64,000 nt of DNA from Undaria pinnatifida (Eukaryota; Sar; Phaeophyceae; Laminariales; Alariaceae): NCBI GenBank assembly GCA_012845835.1, contig JABAKD010000012.1, positions 7,863,973 to 7,927,972 of the forward strand. Direction: 5' to 3'. The number at the start of each line of letters is the position of its first letter. Positions within the stretch are counted from its first letter, which is position 1. A model generated the notes under the pieces. That model searched no databases. It had not been told where the DNA came from and saw only the letters and a list, made by a program, of their open reading frames with translations. Made by a program: the position numbers and the translations under genes. Positions 40,611-53,173 of the stretch are shown here, in pieces.

Positions 40611-41523
40611 GACAGGCCGGGTCGACATACACACCCATTCGTATACACCGGCAGCTTGCGCTGCCGGGGTTGTAACGAAGACCACTGATAGGGACAGCTT
40701 ACGCTATACCTACGATGGGACCCGAAGGGTGCGTCAGCTAGCGTTGGCCTGCGAAAGCAACTGAGTTAAATCGACACACGACGCGTATGAAAATACGTGG
40801 AAGTGTGGTGAGCTAAAGCTTTATTTTTCCCCATCCGCCGGAGGATGAAAAAAAAAAAGAAAGTTACTTTACCAGAGCTGAACGGGATCCAGCAGAGACA
40901 TAACTTTAAGGCGTGTGCGGTTTCCCGTTAACACTATCGTGCCGCGTTACCATGATTATTCCTCCCGTGATAACAAAATAGAAAGGACGAGGCCAAGCGC
41001 CTGCGCTAGGCCCATAACGATGATAAATGTTATCCGAGTGTAACACTATCCGAGGTGTGCAGGTTTTCAGGGTTGGGGGAGGAACTGATCAAAACCACAA
41101 TAATAGTTTAGCCTCGTCAGCTGCTGTAACTATGGGCTATGACAACACTCCTTTGCCAGGATCGTCATAGCCCAGACAGAAAGTACGAGACCAAGTGCAC
41201 TTCCTTTGTTCGGTATCAACGTGGTCTACAAAGGGCATCATAGCCGTAGAGGTGCCCCTGTCTTGTCGCAGTGCTGCAAGGAGCTTCCAGCGCGTAAACC
41301 CTCTGTGATTGAACCGAACACGTTAGTTTTTCGTAAGAAATTTTGGTTTTGGGCGTCAGCCCCTCGGTTGTGTAGTCGTCAATGGCCACAAAATTGGACC
41401 GGACGAGGGAAAATGCACGGGAATAAACAAGCTTCGTCTATGTTACCTCGTACGCTGCAGGAACTTTGCTTTATCGCAGCTAGGCGGTGAACACGACGCG
41501 CTCATCTACGTGTAGTCAGCATC
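40611..41523 (+). promoter_or_regulatory. Upstream region of the dioxygenase gene
   Basis: Contains two strong dyads: CCGGCAGC-TTGC-GCTGCCGG (40648-40667) and GGGCTATGAC, 20-nt loop, GTCATAGCCC (41134-41173). An in-frame TGA at 41488-41490 precedes the ATG. No TATA box or transcription start could be placed, and an unseen 5' untranslated exon is possible. Confidence 0.4.
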
Positions 41524-41583
41524 ATGTTGGTGCTTCCTGTGGTGGACATGCAAGCTCCGTCAGCGCCTACGGATATCGTCCAG
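41524..41583 (+). CDS. Dioxygenase exon 1
   Basis: Residues 1-20, carrying the usual LPVVDM opening of the family. Donor GTGCGA, phase 0. Confidence 0.8.
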
Positions 41584-44500
41584 GTGCGAAAAGACGATCA
41601 GTGGCGCGTGGTCCCGCCAGAAAATATACAGTCAAAGTACACTGACGGTGTTGAAGCATTAAACACCTGGGACGTAATACATTGGCCGCTCTAAGTGGCA
41701 ATCCAGTCTCTTTCATAGCGTCGGGGAGGAACGGGGGGAGGAATGGGGGATAGATATAGGCAAATCGCTGTTCATAGAACTGACACTGGGGACTGAAGTT
41801 GATATGGAGAGCTTCTTGGTGCTGTTGTGTGCAACTGGACAGCTTGGCCCACGAAATGGCACAGCAAATGCGCTTATCTTTTTCACTCACTTGAAACAAA
41901 CTAAGCAGCTTCACCTCCCGTCAACGAACGTGGATGCACGTACAGCTAATACCTGTTTTTTTGCAAGCTGTGTATGAATGGTAATAACAGCGAAGTGGTG
42001 AAATGCAGCGTGATACAGGACCAAGCAGCGTGGTATGGGACAGAGCATGCGCTGATTGATGCAAGTCAGATATCATATACTGCACGACGATTATCCCCTA
42101 TTGCAAGCCACAGACTGAGTTTTTGTTTTTGAACCATCGCCGACCCCCCCTGCTGTTGGTATCGGCAGGCATGCAAAGAGATGGGGTTTTTCTATCTAGA
42201 AAACCACGGTGTTTCTAAAGAAGTGATGGAACAGGTTTTCCAAGCATCCAAGGCATTTTTCTCCCTTAGTCACGAAGACAAAATGTCTGTTAAGGCGGAC
42301 AAGAACAACCGCGGATTTACGCCCATGCACGAAGAGATGCTGGACCCCTCGAGCCAAGTCAAGGGAGACACTAAGGTGCGAATATGGCTTTTTCTGGTGC
42401 TGCTGCTGTAACGCGTGTGTTGTTGGTTGTGATGGTGTCTGAGAGGTTTCGCCGGCGTACGACGTTTTTGTGGATCTACTGAGTAATGCTGCCGATTTTT
42501 CGGATGTTTGTCTGCGGTTGTAGTCGACGTCTTTTCCCCGATAATAAATCTTCCACCGCACGTTGACCGACATCAAATGGCGCCATCATCTACGGCATGC
42601 GAGCTCTATCCAGATAGTCGGCCGAGGTCACGACAATATGGAGCAGTCTACATCCGACGGCAGTTCAAGTCGATCCTTACAATCCGAACCATCATATTAA
42701 TGTCACAACGTAAACACTACCGAGAGGCTTTTACCTTTATTGGACCCGCCCCAACCCCCCGTAGGGTTGAGACATTATAACACATTGTACCCTCGAAGTA
42801 ACCACACAGGGCGTGTGCGGAGCAGCAGTCATTGACCACGAATGCGTAGAAACCAGGGTGAGAGTTGTCTGACGATACTAATACTATACTGATCGCAAGT
42901 CACCGACTGGATGCTATGCTATTAGTAGGCATTACAAGCGATTGCGTGCGTATTTTTCCTGGAGCTATGTGTCTTTGTATCTGGCCGGTGCGTTTGTGGC
43001 TCGTAATGCGTTTCATATCGAGAAGGACCAAGTCAGTTTGTTAGAGCACTGTCCGCCACCCAAATATAACCACCTGTACTGTAGCGAAAAGTCAACTATG
43101 TTATTGACATCTCACATTCCTAGTAGAAACCGACTCTGCGTGTCGCCCCCTCGCCAAACCCTCTTGTGAATGTCAATGTGAGGTGAAAATGTGAACCTCT
43201 TTACGGTGCAGTTTGCATCCACCGCTGTCGTGACGGGAAAGCCGTTCGGACACACAACTTAACCCAGAGAAACCGCGACGTGTAACCGGAAGCACACCAC
43301 TTGGGCGCGTGTGTTTTATGTATTGCAGGAAGCGTTCTACGTGTTCCGCGAAGTAATCGCCGGGAGTGAGGAGGATTCCAAACCCCTAACCGGACCCAAC
43401 CAGTGGCCGTCCGAGCACCTTCTCCCAGGGTAAGATGGTGAATACGCCGTCAGATGTTTTATATTGGTATCGCTTGCAACAGTAACCAAACCTGCCGTAG
43501 GAGGTGCGTGGGGGCATGGTGCGGGGTGGTCACGAGGTTGCCGTTGGAGGATTCGCCGGACGCCTCGCACAGCGTAATATGAGTTATAAAACTGAAGCAT
43601 CCATCGACAAGACGTTCGCCGGAATAACGAGAGGAAGTACGTTGATGGAGAGACGACAAACGCCTTCCTTCAGTGACGGGATGAAATATGGCAGTTCTGC
43701 GAAAGCTTCGTGGATGCGACAACTGCAGCAATCACCTATCGAGTTACTAGTAATGCAACCTTCATCCTGAGGCGGTGACGGTGGCGGCACCCTCGCCGAC
43801 GGTGGCGGTGGCGGTTGGCAACACATCCAATCATGGACACACCCAAAACATGGAGGCGTAAAAAAACCGACATGGACCGTTTTGGAGCGGAGGTTGTCCT
43901 CTAAATATCGCCGTATGCGAAAATGTGTTGCACTCTACCGTGCGTATCGTGTAATCAGCTGTCGTTCTGAGCAGATGCCGCAACTTGTGTGGGGAGCGCG
44001 GAGCGCCACTTTGTTTCAAGGATGACGCTGGGCGTACGTGAAGCCAACGTGGTGTTAAGCTCAGCAGCATCAAGCCAGGTCGTGAATCGTCGTATGACCG
44101 TTTGTTGACTGCCGTGCTCTGTACCTACTTGGATACTCTCAAATACGAGCTACGAGTAGTGTAAAGTGCTGGCATTTAGACGGCCTCGCTCATACGATTG
44201 AATATGACCGCCATGACATGATCAAGCGTGTTATTCATACAGTTAAGATGAACAAAAACTGCTATTGCGGCGACGAGGGCCTGATTGGTGACTATATTTA
44301 GGCGTGCGAACATGACTTGAACATAATATCCACTCCGCCAACAAGGAAACGTACGACTGACGCTGCTACTGCGGAGGTTCGACGCGTGTTCTTGCCTAGG
44401 CTCATCCCTCTCCCGCTTTGTCGTTGGTCATCCCAGTCCTGGTTTTTCTCGAATGCTCTTCCCGACACAGTAGGGGGCTCCCACTAGTGCCGGTTAAATG

Positions 44501-47500
44501 TTGTGACTGCTCTCTATAATGCCGGTGGAATCACTTGGCACAGACGGGATTCTCTATAGTAACTATGTATATTAACCCTATTCCTGATAGTGCCGGTGCC
44601 TTGAATAGTGCCGGTATAGTGGGCTGGAACATACCAGCACTTTTGGGAGTCCCCCAAAGTACCCACTCTGCGTGCGTGTGGCCTCCTCTTGTGCGGTCGA
44701 TAGAACGGGCCTAGGCCGTAAGGTAGCCGTTTAGTTAACGCCGCGAGGGAATATGAGGGTTGTGGGGATAGCAAATATAGTGTTCCCATAGAGTTCCGGA
44801 TTACTGATCACGCCAGTAGTCGGGGTGCCGATCGAGAGATCACCGTCTCTGACTCTCTCTGTCTTGGCTAATTGGCGCAAACTGGCCGAGAAGGTGGACA
44901 ACAGCGTACGCCTCACGGCCGCCTGCGCGATCACCCCATTCGCATATGGCGAGGGTGCCCTCGATGCCTGCTGCGGTAGACGTGGTACCCATTATGTCTC
45001 TGGTTTTGAAACGAGGGACTACGTACCTCACCCAAGATCCGAGATCGCTTGGGATCAACTGTTCGCGTACTCTGCCACCGAAGACAATCATGGCAACGCA
45101 CGAAAGGGATTGGCAATACATAGGGTGGTTCTTGAGTTGAGGCGGGATCCTCTTCCACCGTCGCATGCCTCCCTTGTTGGATATCACTGCCCAATCAAAC
45201 AAAACAACCCCTCAGTGCACATCGTGTCATGCATGACAAATTATAATCGAACAACCTAGTAAAAAGGGATGGCAATGTTCTTGCCCGGAACACCACGACA
45301 TTTGAATACCCCCGCAGATGGAAAAAGACGGTGCAAGACCACTTCAACCGGATGCTCGCCCTAGACATGAAGCTAGCCGGAATGTTAGCCACCGGCCTCG
45401 GATTGGGTTCCTCTTTCTTCGACGACTTCTTCTCGGAGTCCTTGTCTGCACTGCGGCTAAATCACTATTCTGCCGAGGTATGACCAAGCCGACGTGTTGG
45501 CCATATTCAGCGTCGAACCAGCGGGACGGGCTCCCGTATGGTTTTGATGGTAGTGCGATATTTACAAGCCGTTAACTATGCTCTTCACCCGCGCAGTGCC
45601 GAACGATACGCTTTCCAAGCTAGAGACAGCAACCACAAGGTACTCTGGTAATCTGCTGGGGCCAACCCCGCACAGACACGATACTGCATACACCCTACAA
45701 ATGGTTATTGTTAGTGCCCACATTTAGGCGCTACTATTTTATGATTTTCCTCGTTAAAATACGTGCCTACTGTGCGTGACGGTCAAGAGCTCAATGTCGG
45801 GCTCTTCCAACTTGAGCTTCCCAGCATGCGTATCGTCTGTGCAACACAACAATGTCGTATGTTCTCGTTCAGGTTTCCAACGTGGAAAAGGGCGTGATGG
45901 GTACTGGAGCACACTCGGATTACGGGGTGATAACCATGCTGGCCACGGTGAGTGCCGAAGTTGTTTGCATTTTTAACCCTGGAGCACAGAGCACATAGGC
46001 TCTTACGTAAAGGGAATCCCGGCGTCAAGCATGTTGCAGAGCGTTTGAGTACATAGATCGGGATTCAGTTGACGAAACACGCACAGCGATGCCGACCTTC
46101 TTTTCACATGTTCACTGTTGGCAGGGTCAAGGATTGGGTTTATATTCTTCCACTGGGGACCCATGCCGTTCGAAGTCCCGTTGTAACGCGTAAATCAAAC
46201 TGTTTGGAAAAGCAGAGAGTTACGTCCAAGCAACCAGGCCATCGGCGACAACCGTATTATGAAGGGGCACGCGCGGTAAACCTCAGGCCGGGAAAATGTG
46301 GTCGGGTCGGGAACGGGACTGGTCGGGAACGGGAATCCGTGTGACACAGTTTCCGGCCGCGATTTCCGATTGTTCCCGTAGTGGGTTTCTGTTCCCACCT
46401 TATACCATGGCGACGCAGTGTGTCTTATCCCCGTACCGAATGTTTCCCCTGTCCCACTCTCTACCCAGCTCTTCTCATCCCGCCTCGACGTTCGCACACA
46501 ATTTCTCCCATCTATTGGGGCAGTTGTTTCCATACCACGTACCACCAGTTTTTTCGTTTTACGTGATATGACTATGGATGCAACAGGATCAGACGATTGG
46601 ACGCAACAACAGCGACGAGATCGTCGGAAACTACGGACGTTTTACATTTTCCTTGGTTCTCTCTTTTTGCGACCTTATTTTTTTTAATCTAGGCATCTCA
46701 GAGGTTTTGCTATATATTATTTTTAACGAAAAACATTTGAATACTTTGCACAAAGCAAACCACAGCTGACGTATTACCTAGTATGTTGTCTTACTATTTG
46801 TAAAACTAAAAAAACAGCCTGGGGGGGGGGCAGACAAAATAGCTCAGCTGTGATTCTGCCGAAACTGTGTTCCCGACCGAATTCTCGACGATGTTCCCGA
46901 CCAATTTCCTGACCTGTTTCCAATCCGTTCTCCGATACCGTCCCGTCTCTTCAAGAAAGCATAATTTCCCATCCCATCCCGTCACTCAAATGGCTTCCCA
47001 CTTTCCCGTCCTGTTCGTATCTCGCTGTAAACAACGGGAACCTTTTCACATACCGTCCCTCGTGAAGACACAAAAATAATTCCGTCTGCGGCGGGCGAAA
47101 CGGTCCCATCTCATACCTCGCGTTGCCTTCGACTTACATAAAAAGTAGCTCGGGGATAGCGCGCAGTCTACGGTCAGCGTTTCTGTCCGTTTCTTTGTTT
47201 GGTTCACACGTTTTTTGTCCATGGATAAGTTTCGAGCGAATCTCATCCCCCAGCGTCGATTGTCGGCTGCCAGGATGACGTGCCGGGGCTACAGGTGAAG
47301 CTTCACGGAGAGTGGCATGATGCACCCCCGAGGCCTGGGGCGTTCATCTGCAACATCGGCAATATGGTGGAGAGGTGGTGGGTCCTAAAGCTTTAGTGCG
47401 CGCCTATATCCAACCTCAGCCGATAATTGCATTTCAGTTGTTCGGACCTGTCAAGGTTTTAATCTTTGCTATAACAGCATAAATGAAAAAGGAAGAGGCA

Positions 47501-50500
47501 CGGCCAAAGAAATGCTCTCGTTCGATTGGTGAGCGCCGTAACGTATTGATACCTAACACGTCTCAGCAAACGCTTGCGTTGTGGTCAAACAAAAATGCGT
47601 CTTTTTTTCAGCAGAATCTGCGAAAAAACGAAGCATCACTGCGTAAACAATGTTGTCATTGGCGTGCGATAATTCCAATGAAGTGCAGGAAAACTAGTCA
47701 AGGTAAAACGCTTCGTGGTCGGCTTTGTTTGATTTACGCCCCACCGTACCTTCGTCTGGCGGAAATCGTCAAGGTAAACAGATTATTGGCGGGTATCCGT
47801 TATTTGACAGTTCGTGGCGCATTGTGGCAGCTTATTTGGCACGCGATGGTGCCATAGATATACATTTTCACGCCATGGGCTTTTATGGCACAACGGAAAA
47901 TCCGAAGGCTGAATTCCGTCTTTCGGTCCAGTTCGTGTATCTCCCTGGGTTCACCATGTTATGGACGGTCCATTTGCTGATTTCTTGTTAATTGCCTTCG
48001 GTCCGGTCCATGTTTGTTGCAGGATTAATGTCACATAGTTGTCCTCTGGCCCTCAATATACTGTATCCTGTACTCGTGCACCGCTAGGGTAGAATGCCCA
48101 CTTATTGGGATGTAGTAATTCCAACGTCCACGCAACCGCAACGCGAGTGTTTGAGGCGTGCAATGCATTGGGATGCAATATGTATGCGAGTGGTGTTAAG
48201 CACGGCAGTGATATACTTAGCATGATTCATCTTACATTCTCTTGGCCGCATTGAAGAAATGCGAGGGTGAGGCTAGGCTCCTCGAGACCATGATCTCGGT
48301 TTTACACGGCCTCAGAACGTTTGAAACCGTAGCTAGCATCTAAATGGCATCCTTCTTCCATCAGAGTGAAGAGGGCAAACTTCGGACAGCTTGGCCCCAC
48401 CCATACTCTCACCTTTCCGCACATAGCTAGTACAGGGCAGCTGCGACAAATTAGCGTATTTGGTAGTATCCGGTACCCAAGGCACCATAGCACACAACCA
48501 CAGGCTCCAATGCCGGTTTTAGACGGCCTCAGAATCTTGGAAGCCCTAGGTAGCTTCTGAGTGGCATCCCTTCCGTCAAAGTGCGGCGGAAAAACTTTGG
48601 ACAGCTCGTTCTCTACTAACACCTTAGCCTCCGCTCATAGCTGTACGGGGCAGCTACGACACATCAGCGTATTCTGTAGTATCCGGTACCCAAGGCGTCA
48701 AAACACACCACCACGGGCTTCCAAACCAATGGCGTGGCAGTGTCATGGCACCGTCGTGGTGATGTAGTAGAATTCATGACATCTGACGGGCGTACATGGG
48801 CACACACCTGGTGTCCATGAGCTTTGAAGACAATGCCATGGCAGTGCCACGGACTTCCATGCCATTACTATGGGTTTTTCACGGCATTCATTGCCATAGC
48901 ACGCCATGAATATTTTCATGGCATGTCATGAAAACGTCCCGTATCATTGTCACGGAAGGTTCCACGAAACTGCCGCTGCCGTGCTATGTCGCTCATAAAA
49001 TTAGCCCCAACCGTAACGGTAACCCTAACCCTGCTAAATTTGAGCCCATGACCGTGTATTCTTGTGGCGTGCCGTGGTGCCATGGCGCTGGCCACGAGAA
49101 CTACCGCAGTATGGCCATAGCTTTGTCATGGACCTTTGTGCCAGTACTGCCGACAGGCGGAAGTGCCATTGCTGTTCCATGGCAGTGCTGGCGACGGAGA
49201 CTATCAGCAAAAGTCTCGCGTAAATAGGCAACATAGCAACTGTCCTCAAAAAGATTTGGCGGCGACAGCACGTACGCTTTAAGAACCGGTACTGGTTTGA
49301 AGGCATCGATGGCCGTCCCTCATGCGTGGCGTGCCGGATTCTAGCCTGGAGACGTTGTTGGGAATACAGCTCAACCACGTGATGGTACGAGTAGAAACGA
49401 GCGGGGTAGGACTTGATAGCAGTCGATTGGTGCTCCCCTGGTTTCGCGGTCGTCGAGCTTGCATTTTCGTATGTTCTGGGGAGAAGAGTGTCCCCGACGA
49501 GTGTATGCCACAGTAGGAAGCAGAGCAATTATTTATGTTGTGAGCAAGACAGGGCGAACAAGCGAGTGAAAGAGAAGAGGTAAAGCACAGGTGTGTGGGC
49601 GAGCAAGCGGAAGTTATAAAAGACTCGCCCAAGACTGGTGTGTGGGTTGACGTCGGCGCGTTGGGAAACAAATGGGTTCTGGAAGAAGCCAGGAAGCCCA
49701 AGAAAAAGGGGATGCCTCATAGAGCACCTGGTATATATTAAGCGCCGGTCTGGTGAGACAGGTGATTAGAAATTTGGACGGTGGGCTCCATGGGAAACTC
49801 GAGACAGAAATCTAGAAGCCATATAGCCTCACTTCAACTCATGCCAATAGTATCTTCGAAGAACCCGTAGACGCGCTCCAACAAGAACGTACAACTACCA
49901 CGTATGCAAGTGCAAGTACGTAGATATACGCAATACTGTTAGTACCTTGTATTAGTTGTAGCTTCTTCCTTGAACTATTGGTAAGAGTTCTTGATGTTTT
50001 TCCCATTGGACATGTACATCATCATACTCTATTACACCAAATGGAACATTGAGAGCGACTAAAAGATAATATCATTTACCAACTACAGTACCAGCAGACG
50101 AAGGACACAAATTATCGATGCGTATGAAGCAATGTAAACCGCGACATGTGCGGCATTGTACACATCACCGCATTGACTTGTGCTCTAGAGAAACAGCAGT
50201 ATCTGCTATTCTCCGAGCTATGGTACTTACATGTATAATACAACGGGCGTTGCCAACTTCTGTCCTCAGCAATGAACGCTAGGTTCAGGCGGATATAACC
50301 GTTTTCTTACCGCGTTTGAAGTCGGTTTTGGCATCCACTTACGCCGCCTGCGTTCCTGTCTTGAAAGTGCACACACGATCGCAGGCTTGTTCACGTTAGG
50401 CACTTTAGACACGTTAGGCACGTTAGGACGACCTGCTGCTGACGGATTGCCCTTGCGCGTGGTTATAGGACCAATGGCCAACTGCAGCCGACGGTGCACC

Positions 50501-52145
50501 GAGTCATCAACAAGCTAGGACGCGAGCGCTACAGCATCCCCTTTTTCCTCCAGCCAAGCTTCGACGCGGAGGTAAGATTATCGTGGGGTAGATGCTCAGC
50601 AGGAGCGCGTTATAATTCGAGCACAAGACAGAAAGGGGTACCCCCCAAAAATCTATAGACAGAAAGGGGGAGACTGCGTGTCACCGACGGGGACGTCCAC
50701 CTGCCGCGTCAAACCGACTCCAAAACATAATGGCATTGGATGAACACCGATGGCTCCTTCCAAACTTTCAGCGTGTTTTGCTTTTGTCGTGAGTGTATAG
50801 CCGGCAGCCGATAGTGGGTTGACGAGAGAGATCGGGAGAGGGGAGTGGCCTTTCCCCCTTAATTGACTTTCTCACGCGGGAGCATACCGTAATAATACCC
50901 AACGACCCCCGGGGCGCCTAACCGTTGTGGGAGAAAAACAACACTCCGAGGCGTTCTCAGAGGTAGGGGGGCGATTTTTCCACAAATACCAAGGAGAAAA
51001 ACTTCCGCGGGGTGTTGATCTCCTTTTTCTGTTCGGGGCACCCACCGGACGAACACTCGAACACACACTCTACCGCGGACCTCTTGCGCTGGAATCCACG
51101 ACGTCTGGCCTAAACCAAAATCTACAAGAAAGCATCCAAGAAGCGGAAGAAGGGCGGTTGGGGGAGCTTGCGCCGCTGGCCACCGGAGGGGGGGCAGCCT
51201 CTCCGACACCCCCTCCGACGTCAAAAAGGGTCGGGCGAAACGAGAGGTTCCCCAACCGCCCTACTTCTGCTTCTTGAATGCTTTCTCGTAGATGTTTTCG
51301 TCGTACGTTTGTCGGCAGGAGTGCGGAGTTGGTGCGCGATTTTAAGTTGATGGGAAGGATTTTAGGGTAAACAAACAAGAACAACAACGAAAGCAACAAG
51401 GGCAACAACAACAATATTGCCGAAATGAATTCCTTGGAGTTATTAATGTGAACGCCCGGTGGGAAGGTCAAAACAATAGCCGAAAACTGACACCCCAAGG
51501 CGATCTTAAAAGTAGGGGGGTTCAAAAGAAAAAAAGGCGTATCCCGGAGCGTTCTCAATTTTGTTTTGTATCATCGTTTTTTTTTGCTGACGGGGGGGGG
51601 TCACAAGGCCAGGGGCGTTCACAGAGGACATTACGGTACCCCGTCGTTTCTACTAATTCTGGGAGGTCCCACCTTTTGTCACCGCTGTGCCCTCTGTGCC
51701 TTCGTTGCGGTATGGTGGTGGTGGTTATTGTTGTTGTTCTCACATTAACTTGCAGAACCAAGTCCATGGTCGCAGGACAGACTCCAGTCACTCTGAACTG
51801 GAAGCATGCCCAAGAACAAAAAGAAAAGAAATCAAAGTGGTACACGTATACCAGCATATAACAGCTCCCTTATTTCCACCCACTATCGATACTATAGCCG
51901 TCAGTGTACGTCCTCCTTCACCTCTATATCAGGGTTTGTTGCCGTGACACCGTGGTTAATTCCACTCAAACCTTGCATATATGCTCTATTTCGCTCTGAA
52001 TGGCACTCACTCGTAGGTGACATGCTTGCCGCAGTTCTGCTCCGAAGACAACCCGGCCAAGTACCCGCCCGTGACATTCGGAATGTACCTCTCGGGCCGG
52101 TACTCAAAGACGCACCAGGACTTCGACGGCAATCAGGACAATTAG
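41524..52145 (+). CDS. 2-oxoglutarate/Fe(II) dioxygenase, IPNS-like; 8 exons
   Basis: Spliced CDS: 41524-41583, 42169-42375, 43329-43429, 45318-45477, 45873-45947, 47274-47377, 50469-50571, 52017-52145; 939 nt, 312 residues, in frame across all seven GT-AG introns. Order: N-terminal DIOX_N-like region (CKEMGFFYLENHGV), a GPNQWP motif near residue 115, and a jelly-roll core with Fe(II) ligands H190 and D192 (GAHSDYG) and H246 (TVHRV). R256-Y-S258 is the 2-oxoglutarate-binding RxS. These enzymes use O2 and 2-oxoglutarate to hydroxylate, desaturate or cyclise small molecules, usually in the cytosol. Substrate is not predictable. Length fits the family (300-350), so it appears complete. Start: first ATG after an in-frame stop. 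Confidence 0.93.
42169..42375 (+). CDS. Dioxygenase exon 2
   Basis: Residues 21-89: GFFYLENHGV, then a helix with FFSLSHEDKM and NRGFTPMHEE. Acceptor GGCAG, donor GTGCGA, phase 0 at both ends. Confidence 0.93.
43329..43429 (+). CDS. Dioxygenase exon 3
   Basis: EAFYVFREV through GPNQWPSEHLLP. Acceptor TTGCAG, donor GTAAGA; ends two bases into a codon. Confidence 0.9.
43430..45317 (+). other. Dioxygenase intron 3 (1.9 kb)
   Basis: No recognisable gene. It contains GTCGCCACCG-type short repeats near 43790 and AGTGCCGGT words at 44490-44620 (about four copies). Other frames inside lack domains. Confidence 0.6.
45318..45477 (+). CDS. Dioxygenase exon 4
   Basis: WKKTVQDHFNRMLAL, GLGLGSSFFDDFF, ALRLNHYSAE: the helical segment and strand before the metal site. 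Acceptor CGCAG, donor GTATGA. Confidence 0.92.
45873..45947 (+). CDS. Dioxygenase exon 5 (HxD iron ligands)
   Basis: 25 codons with GTGAHSDYGVITMLAT. Acceptor TTCAG, donor GTGAGT, phase 0. Confidence 0.93.
45948..47273 (+). other. Dioxygenase intron 5 (1.3 kb)
   Basis: GGTCGGGAACGGGA-type words near 46305-46335 recur in reverse complement as GTTCCCGACC near 46871-46904, suggesting a diverged inverted-repeat insertion. No gene seen. Confidence 0.5.
47274..47377 (+). CDS. Dioxygenase exon 6
   Basis: DDVPGLQVKLHGEW, APPRPGAFICNIGNMVERW: the strand region common to the family. Acceptor GCCAG, donor GTGGGT. Confidence 0.92.
47378..50468 (+). other. Dioxygenase intron 6 (3.1 kb)
   Basis: Holds a two-copy tandem repeat of about 218 bp (48306-48745), a CCATGGCA-rich stretch (48770-49210) and a short CCCTAA pair near 49020. 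Frames such as 47483-47857 have no recognisable domain. Nothing else was identified. Confidence 0.6.
50469..50571 (+). CDS. Dioxygenase exon 7 (distal His, RxS)
   Basis: Completes the Trp codon from exon 6, then TNGQLQPTVHRVINK and GRERYSIPFFLQPSFDAE. Acceptor TTATAG, donor GTAAGA. Confidence 0.93.
50572..52016 (+). other. Dioxygenase intron 7 (1.4 kb)
   Basis: Contains an inverted repeat of about 50 bp (51118-51172 with 51237-51292) and a partial retroposon D with (GTT)n, CTCACATTAACTTGC and a diverged core (51718-51870, minus). Low-complexity AAC-rich sequence lies at 51370-51420. Confidence 0.65.
52017..52145 (+). CDS. Dioxygenase exon 8 (C-terminus)
   Basis: VTCLPQFCSEDNPAKYPPV, then GRYSKTHQDF and the stop TAG at 52143-52145. 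Acceptor TCGTAG. Confidence 0.92.
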   Translation: MTCLPQFCSEDNPAKYPPVTFGMYLSGRYSKTHQDFDGNQDN

Positions 52146-53160
52146 AGCCGGAGAGCAAAACACTGCCTGGTGTTATTCTACAGTAGCCGTGGAAGTAATG
52201 GTACCACTCATATTCGGACGAGGGAACAAATTGCTCACCTCTTGGTGTGTTTGTGTCGTTCAATGTTGGTACATGATCGTTCTTCCCTGTCATTCGAAAT
52301 TTTCTGCTTGTGGTCAGATGCCGTAAAAAGGTTTCTCGAGCAAGTAGGCCAGTAAGCCAGCGCATAATAAGCTTAGCGAGAATTACGGTTCCCAATGCTT
52401 TTATTGTTCATGACTGGTTTGAGCAAAAACGTAGACTATACATTTCGGCATATATACGGCGTACGTAGTTATATATATGGATCTACTGCAGTTTTTTTCA
52501 TCCGTCGGCAGACGTGACGTCATATTTCGGCCAGGCGGTGAGGCTGAAGGATAATTGGTGATATTTGGTGGTCTTGATATTTGTTCTATGGTCAGTCCTG
52601 GAGCAGTTTTCCACAACTTCGATCTGCGCTTGAACCATTTTTTCTCTGCACACAGGTGGTTGTTCCGAAAACCGGAAGTACCTGTCTCCAGGCGCAGGCC
52701 CCTGTGGAAAGCGATTTTTGTTTTTGTTTTTGTTGGTATTTTATTTCGGAATAACCGGAAAATATTGTTCGCTTTTTCCTGGGGTTTCTTTTCGTCAGAA
52801 GGCAGTTCTGAGACCGGATTTGGACAGCTCTTGCAATTCCCCAGGGGTAAAACTTTTCTGATTTTCATTTGAGTCAAAATCAAAGAATTTATCAACCAGA
52901 AACCGGAATTAAGAGATCATTTTGTTCGCTATTTCCTGTGATAACTAACCATAAGGTTTTAAAACATACCACGCCAATCGATCCCTCTCAAAATTCCCCA
53001 GGGGTAAACTTTTCCGATTCTTGAAAAAATGTCTGGTTCAAGAGATAGTCCGTTTGTTGTTTTGCCAGTGCGGCCACTTTTGCTCACCACACACCACACA
53101 CATATAGCTATTGTGCGAGGGCGCAATCCACTCCCACACGCGCTGAAACGGCGCTCAACA
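52146..53160. other. Downstream of dioxygenase; no gene seen
   Basis: Expected to hold the 3' untranslated region; no clear poly(A) signal was chosen. A diverged repeat pair with ATTCCCCAGGGGTAAA occurs near 52836 and 52992, and TTGTTCGCT near 52765 and 52923. Confidence 0.5.
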
Positions 53161-53173
53161 CCCGCAAGCAGTC

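Noticed and set aside
47483-47857. 124-codon frame as a separate gene
   Set aside because: It lies wholly in intron 6 of the dioxygenase and has no recognisable domain or codon pattern.
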